A stretch of 64,000 nt of DNA, from NCBI RefSeq assembly GCF_017347095.1, contig NZ_JADPRZ010000003.1:62001-126000 (forward strand), given 5' to 3'. The translations under genes were made by a program, and so were the position numbers. This DNA comes from Sporosarcina sp. E16_8. GTDB taxonomy: Bacteria; Bacillota; Bacilli; Bacillales_A; Planococcaceae. The notes under the pieces are model-generated. The model saw only the letters and a list, made by a program, of their open reading frames with translations, was not told the DNA's origin and searched no databases. Numbering within the stretch: position 1 is the stretch's first letter; each line of letters starts with the position of its first letter. Below, piece by piece: positions 19,545-29,682 of the stretch.

Positions 19545-19827
19545 TCAAAACGCTTCTGATAGTAGATACACGTTCTATGACATTGAGCTGAGTTAGTTTA
19601 ACAATGGAACGTCTAATAGTAGATACCGACTTCTCCAATACCTTAGAGATAGTCTCATGCTTCAAATGAGCAGCTCCATGCTTGACTGAGTATCTGCTTA
19701 TCATATCCAATACTGCCCGATCAGTTTTGTTAAGTAGATTCCAATTAGCAGTGATATGTTGATTAGATGCGTTGTCCATTTCATATTTCCCCTTAAAGTG
19801 TGCGTAATTTGATAGATAGATTGTCAT
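19513..19827 (-). pseudogene. Truncated winged-helix (phage/plasmid replication-type) protein
   Basis: A 104-residue frame with an N-terminal winged-helix pattern (SRYSVKHGAAHLKHETISK...STIRRSIVKLTQLNVIERV). It aligns along its length with the first ~115 residues of the prophage protein at 57452-58336: both have a start followed by YLS, a GA(A/S)HLK.ETI helix and a GA.IY segment. This copy stops right after the IY motif, exactly where the toxin remnant begins in another frame, so its C-terminal half was lost by recombination. The start at 19827 follows TGGAGG. Confidence 0.65.
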
Positions 19828-20035
19828 AATAAAAAGCCTCCATTTTTTTGGAAGCTCTCGCCTGTTTGTAGGCATAGTTAAATAAGCTTGTTGTATCATA
19901 TTTTTTTGATAGAATAGCAGTAATAACCTTTGAGAGCTTTTTTAGTTTTCAATTGGTTTCAGTTGTGAGAGACTGATAAGTTTTACACGAGCTTAGGGTG
20001 GGCTAACACCTATAGGCTCTTTTTTATGTTCATTT

Positions 20036-21001
20036 TTAAATATCGAGATTTTGCAACGGTGAATGCTTCCTATACTTTTGCATAATTTCCTTATCCGCAA
20101 AATCGAGATTAATTTGGGAAGTTATTTCTAGACTGACATGTCCAAGCAAACGGGAAAGGGTCGCTAGGTCGCCACCGTTCATGAGATAGCGTTTAGCAAA
20201 TCTATTCCTAAGAAGGTGCGTTGTTACCTGTAAACCCACATCCTTACTTCTCAATCTGAATGAACGCTCAACCCCTTCAAGTTTGTGTCTGTTTCCATGT
20301 AGGGTTGGAAATACAAAATCAGTATCAGAATAACGATCCTTGTAATCTATCTAAGATTTTAGATGTCTACTAGTCTTATCTGAGAAATAGACAAAGCGTT
20401 GCTTGTTATTTTTTGTTTCTCTGAGTAAAATGGCGTTTGCTCGTAAATCAATATCTGTAGGAACAATTGCAAGTAGCTCAGATATTCGGCATCCAGTGTC
20501 AAAAATCAACCTAGCAATAATCCAGTCCCTATATTGGTCAAACTTGGTAACATCAAATGAACGGAAGAACTGTTTCAACTCGTTATCTTCAAGCATAATT
20601 TTCGCTTTACGCTCTGGTTTCACATTCTGAACCGTCTTCATTGGATTCTTCCTAACAACCTTTTCTTTGTGCAGATGGCTATAAAACGCTTTTATATTCC
20701 GTGTATAGTTCGCAATGGTTGTCTGTGTGACAGGTTTCCCAAAGTCTTGCCTACGTTCGGGATAATTGACAGGCTTTAATGCTGCTGTCTCTTCATACTT
20801 TCCTCGTTCCGATAAACTTCTCATGTATGCTCGCAAATGTTCCGCAGTCACTTCCTTATGTGACAAAACTTTAAATGTGTCATCCATATACCTAGCAAAT
20901 AGTTTTAACGTCTGTTCAAATGACTTCATTGTTTTTGGAGAAAGCCCCTTTGCAGCACAATCCAGCATGTATCTATCTATTTCAATATCAAAATCAGACA
21001 C
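20036..21001 (-). pseudogene. Tyrosine recombinase/integrase, inactivated
   Basis: Read through, this is a 321-residue XerC/phage-type integrase: SAM-like N-terminal domain (KGLSPKTMKSFEQTLKLFARY), catalytic domain with Arg I in TGCRISELLAI, and a C-terminal HLLRNRFA...LLGHVSLEIT box. Two lesions are visible. An in-frame TAG after SRHLKS (about 20351) fits a single change from TGG, with the frame continuing unchanged after it. The nucleophile position in the final SQINLDF motif reads Asn (AAT) where Tyr (TAT) is expected. The GTG start at 21001 has GAGGAGG upstream. It lies beside the spo0A-proximal att copy, as integrases usually do. Confidence 0.85.
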
Positions 21002-21154
21002 AAAAAAACGCCTCCTCATACGGATTAATTTCCGTAAAGAATGCGTTTTTATATCCCCTTTGCCTATTTAACTTAATAGCTTCATACCCATAGTTTGTCG
21101 GTGATAGTTCTGCAACTTTCACCACACCCACAAGTTAAAACGCTTTTATATCAA

Positions 21155-21193
21155 CAATCAGCTCGCCATATGCTCAAGACGAATTTTATCAGC
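21155..21193 (-). repeat. attR-like sequence at the spo0A 3' end
   Basis: The last codons and stop of spo0A form the second copy of the 39-base near-repeat, with identical core GCCATATGCTCAAG at 21165-21178. Because insertion kept the codons up to LEHMAS and a stop, spo0A stays intact. Confidence 0.85.
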
Positions 21194-21949
21194 GATCATT
21201 GCGATGAATTCTGAATTCGTGGGTTTGCTTTTCAAATGGTGCACAGTGTAGCCGAACATTTTAGAAATAACATCGTAATTGCCACGGTTCCATGCGACTT
21301 CGATTGCATGACGAATTGCACGCTCGACACGAGAAGCTGTCGTATTGTATTTTTTTGCGATTTCTGGGTAAAGTACTTTCGTCACCGAACCAAGCAAATC
21401 GACGTCCGTGTAAACCATTTGAATCGCTTCACGAATGAACGCATAACCTTTAATATGAGCAGGTACACCAATCTCTTTAATAATTGCAGTAATTGTAGTA
21501 TCCAGCACTTTTTGGCTTACTGTTCCTGGCGCATACTCTCCGCTAGCTTGTGCTATCGGTACTATCGGTTTCCTCGTTCCTGCGACCTGGAATATCTGGT
21601 TTGCAAGTCGGTCGAATTCAAACGGTTTAAGCATGAAATAGGAAGCCCCTAGACTCGCAGCTTGTGTCATTACATCTTCCTGTCCAAATGCTGTCAACAT
21701 AATTATATGCACATCGGCAGTTTGTGCATTTCCACTTAACGTTTCCAAAACCGCAATTCCATCAAGATGTGGCATTATGATATCAAGTAATAAGACATCC
21801 GGCTTTTTTTCTTCCAACATCGACAGACATACTTTCCCGTTATGCGCCGTCCAGATGACCTCGATTTCAGGATGCCTTTCAAAATATGTCATCATAGTCC
21901 TCACAAGTTCCTTGTTATCGTCAGCAATCGCGACTTTCAGTTTATCCAT
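21158..21949 (-). CDS. spo0A: Sporulation master response regulator Spo0A
   Basis: A 263-residue phosphorelay regulator. The receiver domain has the acidic pair in [10 protein letters not shown] and the phospho-acceptor Asp in VLLLDIIMP; the C-terminal DNA-binding domain carries the SpoA signature ([20 protein letters not shown] and [16 protein letters not shown]). Length equals the family norm and the frame is intact although an element inserted at its very end. The start at 21949 follows AGGGGGAA; the longer frame is an upstream extension. Three Spo0A-box-like heptamers lie upstream. Confidence 0.98.
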   Translation of the reverse strand: MDKLKVAIADDNKELVRTMMTYFERHPEIEVIWTAHNGKVCLSMLEEKKPDVLLLDIIMPHLDGIAVLETLSGNAQTADVHIIMLTAFGQEDVMTQAASLGASYFMLKPFEFDRLANQIFQVAGTRKPIVPIAQASGEYAPGTVSQKVLDTTITAIIKEIGVPAHIKGYAFIREAIQMVYTDVDLLGSVTKVLYPEIAKKYNTTASRVERAIRHAIEVAWNRGNYDVISKMFGYTVHHLKSKPTNSEFIAMIADKIRLEHMAS

Positions 21950-22029
21950 TTCCCATTTCCCCCTTGTACGTTTATGACGACTTCTTTCCCTAAACATTAG
22001 CAACAATCTCTTAACTACACAAGGGAAAT

Positions 22030-22137
22030 TTCGACGAATAGTGGAGTAACCCTCTTTTATTTAGTAAAAATGAAACTTCTGACATATGGTTTCCCTAAAC
22101 TTCGACTAATTCCATTCATTTCTCAACGTTTGTCGAA
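22030..22137. promoter_or_regulatory. Spo0A-box-like sites upstream of spo0A
   Basis: A perfect TGTCGAA lies at 22131-22137 (plus strand). CGTCGAA and AGTCGAA, each one mismatch from the consensus, lie on the minus strand at 22036-22030 and 22107-22101. This spacing in the leader fits autoregulation, as in B. subtilis. A clear sigma-H promoter could not be picked by eye. Confidence 0.5.
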
Positions 22138-22165
22138 TCGTTCTCAATAAGTTTAACACGACATG

Positions 22166-22205
22166 ACAAAAGGGCCAACTCATTGTACGAGTTGGCCCTT
22201 TTTTA
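22166..22205. terminator. Terminator between spoIVB and spo0A
   Basis: Arms AAAAGGGCCAACTC and GAGTTGGCCCTTTT around a seven-base loop, with a T run. It ends spoIVB transcription before the spo0A promoter region. Confidence 0.85.
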
Positions 22206-22244
22206 CAGATACGAAAGTATAAGTTTTCAACAGGGAATAATGTC

Positions 22245-22362
22245 TAGCTCCAGCACCTAGGAGCTCGGGTCATAAGCCAGCCCGGCTATGTGGCAAAGAA
22301 CGCCACGTCGACGGTCCGTCTTATGCCTGTCGCTCCTGACCAAGGCGCTTCCGCTTTTCTTA
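22245..22362 (-). repeat. Structured interspersed repeat, copy 1
   Basis: About 118 bases, starting at the spoIVB stop, match a second copy after yqhQ (41707-41828) in several blocks: GAAAAGCGGAAG, CGACAGGCATAAGACGG, CTTATGACCCGAG and GCTAGACA. The copy can fold: an inner GTGGC/GCCAC hairpin with a GTTCTT loop, a CATAAG/CTTATG stem and an outer stem. Confidence 0.8.
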
Positions 22363-23331
22363 TTAATTTTCCCCGCTACGCATTTTTTCCAAAAATAGGG
22401 CTGCACCTTTTTTGGGATTATCGACAAACATATGCGTTACTGCGCCTGCAAATTGTCCATTTTGGATAACTGGACTTCCGCTCATTCCTTGCAAAATCCC
22501 GCCGGTTGCTTCGAGCAACTTGGGATCAGTTAAAACAAAATGGAACTGGTCTTGTTCTACTTCCGTAATTCGAATGGAAAATGATTCAACTTCCGTCCCT
22601 TTAATCGTTGTGTAAATTTCAGCAGCGCCTACTTTTACTTCTGCTGGCTGCATAATCGTTAGAGGTTCGGCTAACACTTGTTTATAATCACTGTTCCACG
22701 ATCCGAAAATACCATACAGTCCATTTATTCGAATCGTCCCTAAAAAATCATCGTCATCGACAATCGTTGAAATTTTATAACCTGGAATTCCGGGTACACT
22801 TTTCTTAATTTGATCGATTTCTGACAGATAAATTGCTCCTGTTTTAAACGAAGGTGGTGATTTCAGTGCGCTGTCAATAATCTGATGACCGAGTGCACCG
22901 TATGTCCCTTTGTCCGGATCGACATACGTCAAAGTACCTGTCCCTTCTGTTCGATCTTTCAGGAATGGAAGGAGACGTTTCATCGCTTCGCCATCTGCGA
23001 GGATCTGACTATTTTCCCCGTTTCGGATGACGTGCAATACGATTTCTTTCTTGTCACGCATTGACGATGAAACTTTTTCGTACTCATAAAGGGTGCTGAC
23101 TGCTACACCGTCTAATTGTCCGATTAGATCACCTGCCTTTAACCAGTTATCCTTACTGATCATGACATCATTTGTGATGTAGACCCCAGACAAATCCATC
23201 TTAATACCAATCGACTGTCCCATTGGTATCAGCGTTCCGTCTTTTGCAAATGCTGCATTTGTTGCGAATGGCATGACAAGTAAAAGCACAGAAAACGAAA
23301 CGGCCAACTTAAACTGTCTACTCCATCCCAT
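22363..23331 (-). CDS. spoIVB: SpoIVB serine peptidase
   Basis: A 322-residue S55-family protease that signals from the forespore to activate pro-sigma-K processing. An N-terminal membrane/signal segment (about residues 8-30) is followed by a PDZ domain (about 40-110) and the peptidase domain with the catalytic His in GALGHQI and the Ser in GMSGSPVI. It is about 100 residues shorter than the B. subtilis enzyme, mainly before the PDZ domain, but the active-site motifs are intact. It lies between recN and spo0A as in other Bacillales. Confidence 0.93.
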   Translation of the reverse strand: MGWSRQFKLAVSFSVLLLVMPFATNAAFAKDGTLIPMGQSIGIKMDLSGVYITNDVMISKDNWLKAGDLIGQLDGVAVSTLYEYEKVSSSMRDKKEIVLHVIRNGENSQILADGEAMKRLLPFLKDRTEGTGTLTYVDPDKGTYGALGHQIIDSALKSPPSFKTGAIYLSEIDQIKKSVPGIPGYKISTIVDDDDFLGTIRINGLYGIFGSWNSDYKQVLAEPLTIMQPAEVKVGAAEIYTTIKGTEVESFSIRITEVEQDQFHFVLTDPKLLEATGGILQGMSGSPVIQNGQFAGAVTHMFVDNPKKGAALFLEKMRSGEN

Positions 23332-23445
23332 ATTCCACCTCCCTTAATAAGATACTGTTGGTATGTCCGTTCAGGGGAATGTTATGAAAGGGTAAATAAA
23401 GCAATAGAGGAACGTACATAAATATCAGCATTTAGTGATCGACGA

Positions 23446-23487
23446 GTAAAAAAATAAAAAAACGTGCATAATACAGTATGCACGTTA
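23446..23487 (-). terminator. Terminator of recN
   Basis: Arms AACGTGCATA and TATGCACGTT at 23461-23486 are followed on the minus strand by a run of Ts. Confidence 0.85.
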
Positions 23488-23492
23488 AGTCA

Positions 23493-25190
23493 TTATCTAA
23501 ACGATTTCTTACGTTCTGCAGCCAAGGTCAACAACTCTTCCGCATGTTTTAATGTTAATGGCGTAGTTTCAGCTCCAGACAACATCCTTGACAATTCTTC
23601 AGTCCTATCTGATTCAATGACATCACGAATTTCCGTCATTGTCCTATCACTTATTACATTTTTTTTAATGAGGTAATGGTGATCGGCCATTGCGGCAACT
23701 TGCGGTAAATGAGAAATACAAAGCACTTGGGAATTCGTTGCTATAATAGCTATTTTTTCCGCAATTGCTTGTGCAACTCTTCCGCTCACACCCGTATCCA
23801 CTTCGTCAAAAATAAGTGAAGTAACACCTTGATGTTTAGAGAATATTGTCTTTATCGCTAACATTATGCGGGAAATTTCACCGCCCGAAGCTACTTTTAC
23901 AAGTGGTTTCAACGGTTCCCCAACGTTCGTCGAGATCAAGAAGTTCACATCATCATATCCGTTTGAATCGAAAGTACCCGCAGCTTTTCGAGTAATATCC
24001 ACTTTAAATGATGCTTTACCCATATGAAGTTGCTCCAGCTGTTCCATAATTGCATCTTCTAATTGAATAGACGACTTTTGGCGAATAATTGATAACTCTT
24101 CTGCTTCGATTTCTAAGTCCTGAAGTAGTTGCGCAAGTTTTTCCTGCTCAGCAAAAAGACGTTCGTCCCTGCTTACTAAGTTTTCAAGTTCCTCTGTGAT
24201 TTTATCACGATGCATAAGAATGTCTTCAATTGTTTTGCCGTACTTCCTTTTCAAGGAAATGTGGAGGGCTAGGCGCTCTTCAACTACTTCGAGTCTTGCA
24301 GGATCAAATTCCATATCATCAAGTATACTTTTGAGGTCGTGTGCAGTATCTTGCAAGGTATAAAAACTAGTTGCAATCGTTTCAGCGTGCAATTTCAAGG
24401 TTTTATCGACCGAAGCTGCATCCTCCATATCACTCATCGCGGAACCTACCCAGTCAAGCGCATGTGTATCCCCACTGATCGACACATATGCAGTATTCAA
24501 TCGCTCAAATAATCGATTGAAGTTTTGAAGTTTCTGTTTTTCTGCTTCGAGTTGGTCCTCTTCACCAATGACAAGGGCGGCCGCATTTATTTCTTTCAGC
24601 TGGAATGAATACAAATCAATACGTTGTGCAACTTGCTGCTCATTATCATCTGCCTTTTCAAGCTTCCGTTTCAATTTCCGGTAACTCTCAAACAGCTCGG
24701 AATAATTTTCAGTAGCATGTACCAGTTTCTCACCCGCAAAATGATCGAGTAAATGAATATGACTTCTTTCATGCATTAATTCCTGGTTCTCATGTTGACC
24801 ATGAATGTCAATCAACTGAGAACCAATTTCTCTCAAGATCGCAATTGTCACGAGCTTCCCATTGACACGGCAAACCGTTTTACCATTCGAATTCAAATCG
24901 CGTCGCAAAATAACGACGCCGTCTTGTGCATCAATGCCGAATTCAGCTAATTGAGCAATAATCGGATGCGCTTCTTCTTCAATAGTGAAAAGCCCTTCTA
25001 GTTCAGCTTTTGTTGCCCCATGACGGATAAATTCCTGTGATCCTCTTCCACCCGCCAGCAGTTGGACAGCATCGATAATAATAGATTTTCCCGCGCCAGT
25101 TTCTCCAGTTAATACGGTTAGGCCTTCGTCAAATGTTATTTCAAGGTTTTCAATGATTGCAAAGTTTTTTATGGAGATTTCACGTAACAA
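23493..25190 (-). CDS. recN: DNA repair protein RecN
   Basis: A 565-residue SMC-like ATPase that acts early in double-strand break repair. Walker A GETGAGKSIIID lies near residue 30, a long coiled coil fills about residues 150-370, the signature VASGGEISR is near 445, and Walker B (SLIFDEVDTGVSG) is near 480. It follows argR, as in B. subtilis. Confidence 0.97.
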   Translation of the reverse strand: MLREISIKNFAIIENLEITFDEGLTVLTGETGAGKSIIIDAVQLLAGGRGSQEFIRHGATKAELEGLFTIEEEAHPIIAQLAEFGIDAQDGVVILRRDLNSNGKTVCRVNGKLVTIAILREIGSQLIDIHGQHENQELMHERSHIHLLDHFAGEKLVHATENYSELFESYRKLKRKLEKADDNEQQVAQRIDLYSFQLKEINAAALVIGEEDQLEAEKQKLQNFNRLFERLNTAYVSISGDTHALDWVGSAMSDMEDAASVDKTLKLHAETIATSFYTLQDTAHDLKSILDDMEFDPARLEVVEERLALHISLKRKYGKTIEDILMHRDKITEELENLVSRDERLFAEQEKLAQLLQDLEIEAEELSIIRQKSSIQLEDAIMEQLEQLHMGKASFKVDITRKAAGTFDSNGYDDVNFLISTNVGEPLKPLVKVASGGEISRIMLAIKTIFSKHQGVTSLIFDEVDTGVSGRVAQAIAEKIAIIATNSQVLCISHLPQVAAMADHHYLIKKNVISDRTMTEIRDVIESDRTEELSRMLSGAETTPLTLKHAEELLTLAAERKKSFR

Positions 25191-25205
25191 TTGCTTTCAC
25201 CTCTT

Positions 25206-25655
25206 TCAGAGCATCGCCAACAGTTTTTCTTTCACTATTACTGTCAGTGATTCATCGCGACAAATAATCAGACTCGTATCATCGCCACAAATCGTTCCAA
25301 GAATTTCATCCCATCCGAGATGATCCATTAAAGAACCGACAGCTTGTGCATTTCCAGGAAGCGTTTTCAAAACAATAAAATGACCTGCTGCATCAATACT
25401 GACAAAGGCATCAGTTAGCATACGGTGAAGTTTTTGTTCTGTGTTGTACTTATGTACGGGTGGTAGGCTGTATTTATAACTACCATCAGACAAAGGAACC
25501 TTAATGAGATGCATTTCTTTTATATCGCGCGAAACGGTGGCTTGCGTCACATCTACACCCGCTTCTTTTAAGCTATCTACGAGTTGGTCTTGTGTTTCTA
25601 TTTCAAAATTCGAGATAATATCCCGAATACGAATTTGCCTATGACCTTTATTCAT
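25206..25655 (-). CDS. argR: Arginine repressor ArgR/AhrC
   Basis: A 149-residue regulator with an N-terminal winged helix ([14 protein letters not shown] preceded by QATV) and a C-terminal arginine-binding hexamerisation domain ([26 protein letters not shown]). The start at 25655 has GGAGTG upstream and gives the exact family length; the longer frame is an upstream extension. Confidence 0.96.
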   Translation of the reverse strand: MNKGHRQIRIRDIISNFEIETQDQLVDSLKEAGVDVTQATVSRDIKEMHLIKVPLSDGSYKYSLPPVHKYNTEQKLHRMLTDAFVSIDAAGHFIVLKTLPGNAQAVGSLMDHLGWDEILGTICGDDTSLIICRDESLTVIVKEKLLAML

Positions 25656-25746
25656 ACCAATCACTCCCATACCATAATAATATCTTACTTCATACTCTAC
25701 CACCCATTATTTCATCCAACAAGAATAGCACGCAAATTAATGCGTG

Positions 25747-26568
25747 CTATTGCAGTTCCTTGTACGCTTCTTCGACAAGGTTGTCGAATGAAACATCGTC
25801 AAATAATGTCAAAGCATTTTCTTCAGAAGTGAGGTGGAATAGAAACTCAATATTCCCTTCCCCGCCCGTAACGGGAGAATATGAAATTCCGCGAAGACTG
25901 AAACCTTCTTTTATGGATGCATCAGCGATTTTTCGTAAAACTTCAAGGTGAATAGACTTTTCTCTTACAACACCTTTTTTCCCTACTTTTCCTTTTCCAG
26001 CCTCAAATTGCGGCTTTACAAGGACCATGACATCGCCGCTGTCCGCAATAATGCGTTTTAAAGCAGGTAGGATAAGCGTCAATGAGATAAAGGAAACATC
26101 GATTGTTGCAAATTGCGGTATACCTTCGGTGAATATTTCTGGCGTCGCGTGTCTAAAGTTTGTTCTTTCCATTACTGTTACGCGTGGATCCTGACGTATT
26201 TTCCATGCCAGCTGATTGTACCCAACATCAAGTGCGTAGCAATGAGACGCGCCATTTTGAAGTGCACAATCTGTGAAACCACCCGTCGATGAACCGATAT
26301 CCAGCACAATTTTGCCATTAACGTCAGCATCAAACTGCTCAAGAGCTTTTTCAAGCTTCAAGCCACCCCGACTGACATATTTCAGTTTCGACCCTTTGAC
26401 CACAAGTGGTGCATCTGCAAAAATTTTTTCACCTGGTTTATCTAGCCTTGTTTCAGCAGTAAAGATGATCCCCGCCATAATGGAGCGCTTTGCTTGTTCC
26501 CTTGTTTCAAAGAAACCACGCGCGACCAGGAGAACATCTACCCGCTCTTTCGGTATACGATTTGTCAT
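25747..26568 (-). CDS. tlyA: TlyA family rRNA 2'-O-methyltransferase
   Basis: A 273-residue protein with an N-terminal S4 RNA-binding domain ([20 protein letters not shown]) and an FtsJ-type methyltransferase domain with the SAM motif [19 protein letters not shown] and the [11 protein letters not shown] segment. Family members methylate ribosomal RNA; some have been described as hemolysins. Its start overlaps the dxs stop. Confidence 0.93.
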   Translation of the reverse strand: MTNRIPKERVDVLLVARGFFETREQAKRSIMAGIIFTAETRLDKPGEKIFADAPLVVKGSKLKYVSRGGLKLEKALEQFDADVNGKIVLDIGSSTGGFTDCALQNGASHCYALDVGYNQLAWKIRQDPRVTVMERTNFRHATPEIFTEGIPQFATIDVSFISLTLILPALKRIIADSGDVMVLVKPQFEAGKGKVGKKGVVREKSIHLEVLRKIADASIKEGFSLRGISYSPVTGGEGNIEFLFHLTSEENALTLFDDVSFDNLVEEAYKELQ

Positions 26569-28469
26569 ACTTGTTCCCTTTCCACTACTTGCATTTTAAT
26601 AAATGATTCCATACTCTCAACTAGATGACCTGCAGTCATACCAATTTCTGCAAGCAGCTCATCAACATTTCCATGTTCAATGAAATGATCTGGAATGCCC
26701 ATCCGTCTAATCGGCACAGTAGTCTGAATTGTATCATGTGCATACTCAAGGACAGCACTTCCGAAACCACCGGCGAGAACTGCCTCTTCAACTGTAATAA
26801 TCGGCATTCCAGTTGCGAAAATCATGTCTAACATTGCAGTATCAAGTGGTTTGATGAATCTTGCATTGACAACTTTCACTTGAATCCCTTTAGTAAATAA
26901 TAGGTTTGCGGCTTCTAGCGCCATCGGGATTGTCGTTCCGAACGTCAAAATGACACCATCATGACCTTCACGTAGTACTTCCCATGAACCGATTGGGATT
27001 GGACGCAATGTTTCATCCATAGGTACACCGAGCCCATTTCCTCTCGGATAACGCATCACTATTGGGCCTTCATCATAATCTATCGCCGTTTTCACCATAT
27101 GCTGACCTTCATTTTCATCTTTCGGCATCATAATAACCATATTCGGCATATGCCTTAAGAATGCAATATCGAAGACACCTTGATGCGTCTCACCGTCTGC
27201 CCCTACTAGGCCAGCGCGGTCAATACCGATAAAGACATTTAAGTTTTGTCTGGAAACATCATGAAGCATCTGGTCGTAAGCCCGTTGCATAAATGTCGAA
27301 TAGATTGCCAAGAACGGTTTCATCCCTTGCGTCGCAAGACCTGCTGCCATCGTCGTTGCATGTTGCTCAGCAATACCGACATCAAAGAAACGATCGGGGA
27401 ATTCTGCCGCAAATGATTCCAGTTTCGAACCGACAGGCATTGCCGGCGTTATTGCGACGATGCGTCTATCATCACGTGCAATTTTTTGAACCGTGTCTGC
27501 GACAAGACCACTCCACGATGGTGCTACAGAGGAAGACTTGACGAAATCACCTGTCTCGATTTTATAAGGTCCTGTGCCATGCCATGTACCGATTTTATCG
27601 TCTTCAGCAGGGCTATATCCCTTGCCTTTTTTCGTAATAACGTGAAGCAGGACAGGCCCATCCATTTTCTTCGCGTATTGTATATTACGTTCAAGATCAT
27701 TGAAATCATGACCATCAATTGGCCCAAGGTATGTGAAGCCTAGTTCTTCAAAAAAGACACCCGAAACGAGAAGATATTTCAAACTGTCTTTCACGCGCTC
27801 CGCAGCAGCAGCAAGTTTACCGCCAACCGCCGGAATTTTCTTTAAAATATATTCAAGTTCATCTTTTGCACTATTATATTTACCGGCAGTTCTTAACTTT
27901 CCAAGGATTGCATGAAGCGCACCGACATTTGGAGCGATTGACATTTCATTGTCATTCAAAATGACAATCATGTTCGTTTTTGCATGACCGATATGATTAA
28001 GTGCTTCAAGTGCCATACCACCTGTTAGAGCACCGTCTCCGATGACTGGTATTACATAGTTCGTATCACCCTTGATGTCCCGTGCAGCCGCCATTCCCAT
28101 AGCCGCAGAAAGGGAGGTAGAACTGTGGCCTGTTTCCCATACATCATGATCGCTCTCAATCCGTTTCGGAAATCCACATAAACCCTTAAATTGCCTAAGC
28201 GTATCGAAATCACCTGCACGTCCTGTTAGTATTTTATGGACATATGCCTGATGGCCAACGTCCCATATTATTTTATCAGCAGGACTTTCAAATTGCCGAT
28301 GCAAAGCAATTGTCAATTCAACTACTCCAAGATTAGGCCCTATATGGCCACCAGTAACAGATAACTTCCCAATAAGAAATTTCCGTATTTCTTCTGCTAA
28401 TTCCACCATCTGTTCCCTATCAAGTTTTTTAATAAAAGATGGATTAGTAATTTCTGTGAGTTCCATCAT
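26565..28469 (-). CDS. dxs: 1-deoxy-D-xylulose-5-phosphate synthase
   Basis: A ~634-residue thiamine-diphosphate enzyme that joins pyruvate and glyceraldehyde 3-phosphate, the first step of the MEP isoprenoid pathway. It shows [16 protein letters not shown], the TPP motif [16 protein letters not shown], and the transketolase C-terminal pattern [15 protein letters not shown]. The ATG at 28469 is favoured by its spacing from GAAGG over the GTG two codons upstream. Confidence 0.96.
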   Translation of the reverse strand: MMELTEITNPSFIKKLDREQMVELAEEIRKFLIGKLSVTGGHIGPNLGVVELTIALHRQFESPADKIIWDVGHQAYVHKILTGRAGDFDTLRQFKGLCGFPKRIESDHDVWETGHSSTSLSAAMGMAAARDIKGDTNYVIPVIGDGALTGGMALEALNHIGHAKTNMIVILNDNEMSIAPNVGALHAILGKLRTAGKYNSAKDELEYILKKIPAVGGKLAAAAERVKDSLKYLLVSGVFFEELGFTYLGPIDGHDFNDLERNIQYAKKMDGPVLLHVITKKGKGYSPAEDDKIGTWHGTGPYKIETGDFVKSSSVAPSWSGLVADTVQKIARDDRRIVAITPAMPVGSKLESFAAEFPDRFFDVGIAEQHATTMAAGLATQGMKPFLAIYSTFMQRAYDQMLHDVSRQNLNVFIGIDRAGLVGADGETHQGVFDIAFLRHMPNMVIMMPKDENEGQHMVKTAIDYDEGPIVMRYPRGNGLGVPMDETLRPIPIGSWEVLREGHDGVILTFGTTIPMALEAANLLFTKGIQVKVVNARFIKPLDTAMLDMIFATGMPIITVEEAVLAGGFGSAVLEYAHDTIQTTVPIRRMGIPDHFIEHGNVDELLAEIGMTAGHLVESMESFIKMQVVEREQV

Positions 28470-28562
28470 TATCACACACCTTCACATATTAATTGCCACG
28501 GATAATACTGAACTGCCTACATTATATCAATAAGGACGACCAGCACAACAATTTGGTTCGTT

Positions 28563-29447
28563 TTATGACTTTCGTTCGACGATGTAATCCGCGAATAACC
28601 CGAGAAGCGAATGCTCACTTTCCAAAAAAGCAAGAGAATCTCTTGCGGATTGGTGATGCGCTGCTAGACGTGCCATTGCACCCTTTAGACCAAGCAGTGA
28701 TGGGTACGTGGACTTCTCACTTAACGCATCGCTCCCTGCAGTCTTTCCAAGTTCTTCAGTCGTAGACGTTATATCTAGAATATCGTCCTGTATTTGAAAT
28801 GCCAGCCCGATATGGTAAGAATATTCCTTCAACTTTGCAGCCTTATCTTCATTTACACCTGCTAGTATTGCACCGGCACTGATACAAAATGACAAGAGAG
28901 CTCCTGTTTTATTAACATGTATCGTTTCGAGTTCTGGTAACGACAACTTTTGCGTCTCGCCTTCAATATCAAGCATTTGTCCGCCGACCATCCCGGTTGC
29001 ACCAGAAGCGTCCGATAGCAAACGGATGATCCGAAGAGTATCTTGTGCGGATGTATCTGATAAATGTGTTAAACTCCCGAATGCCAGCGTCTGTAGTGCA
29101 TCACCTGCCAGTACAGCAACCCCTTCCCCATAAACAATATGGTTCGTCGGTTTACCGCGCCTAAAATCATCATCATCCATACATGGCAAATCATCGTGGA
29201 TGAGGGAATACGTATGCAGCAATTCTGCAACACAAGCTACCGTCAAGGCATCTTCTGATTCCACGCCAAGATCTTCGAGCGTTGCTAAAACGAGGAGTGG
29301 CCGGATCCTTTTCCCGCCGGCATTGATTGAATAGGACATCGAGGATTTCAATGTTTCAGATACAGTCGTGGCCGCAAGCAAGCTATTCAATTTGGCATCG
29401 ATAATAGGTAGTTTTTTTGTGATAAATCGTTGTAATTCCTTATGCAT
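28563..29447 (-). CDS. ispA: Farnesyl diphosphate synthase
   Basis: A 294-residue polyprenyl synthase. The first aspartate-rich motif is in LIHDDLPCMDDDD and the second in QIQDDILDIT. The start at 29447 overlaps the end of xseB and gives the normal length; the longer frame runs inside xseB. It consumes IPP and DMAPP made through Dxs, encoded next door. Confidence 0.95.
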   Translation of the reverse strand: MHKELQRFITKKLPIIDAKLNSLLAATTVSETLKSSMSYSINAGGKRIRPLLVLATLEDLGVESEDALTVACVAELLHTYSLIHDDLPCMDDDDFRRGKPTNHIVYGEGVAVLAGDALQTLAFGSLTHLSDTSAQDTLRIIRLLSDASGATGMVGGQMLDIEGETQKLSLPELETIHVNKTGALLSFCISAGAILAGVNEDKAAKLKEYSYHIGLAFQIQDDILDITSTTEELGKTAGSDALSEKSTYPSLLGLKGAMARLAAHHQSARDSLAFLESEHSLLGLFADYIVERKS

Positions 29448-29682
29448 TCGATTCGGAACCTTTTGCTGGATCAAACTCTGCCTTATTGCCATCTTTGTCA
29501 ATAATGGAAATAAGCTGTTTTTCAGCATCCTGTAATTTCCCGTGGCAATAAGCGGATAGTTCCATCCCTTTTTTGTAAAGTGTGATTGCATCCTCAAGTG
29601 GTACGTCCCCTGTTTCAAGCTTTTGGACGACTTCCTCTAAGCTAAGCATCGCTTCTTCAAAGCGGATTGGCTCTTTTCCCAA
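29440..29682 (-). CDS. xseB: Exodeoxyribonuclease VII small subunit
   Basis: An 80-residue helical protein with the family pattern FEEAMLSLEEVVQKLETGDVPLEDAITLYKKG (quoted in part). It pairs with XseA to degrade single-stranded DNA. It abuts xseA and overlaps ispA. Confidence 0.95.
   Translation of the reverse strand: MGKEPIRFEEAMLSLEEVVQKLETGDVPLEDAITLYKKGMELSAYCHGKLQDAEKQLISIIDKDGNKAEFDPAKGSESNA

Noticed and set aside
19970..20035. Terminator after the integrase remnant
   Set aside because: An imperfect GAGC...GCTC hairpin exists, but its T run lies on the plus-strand side, where no gene precedes it.
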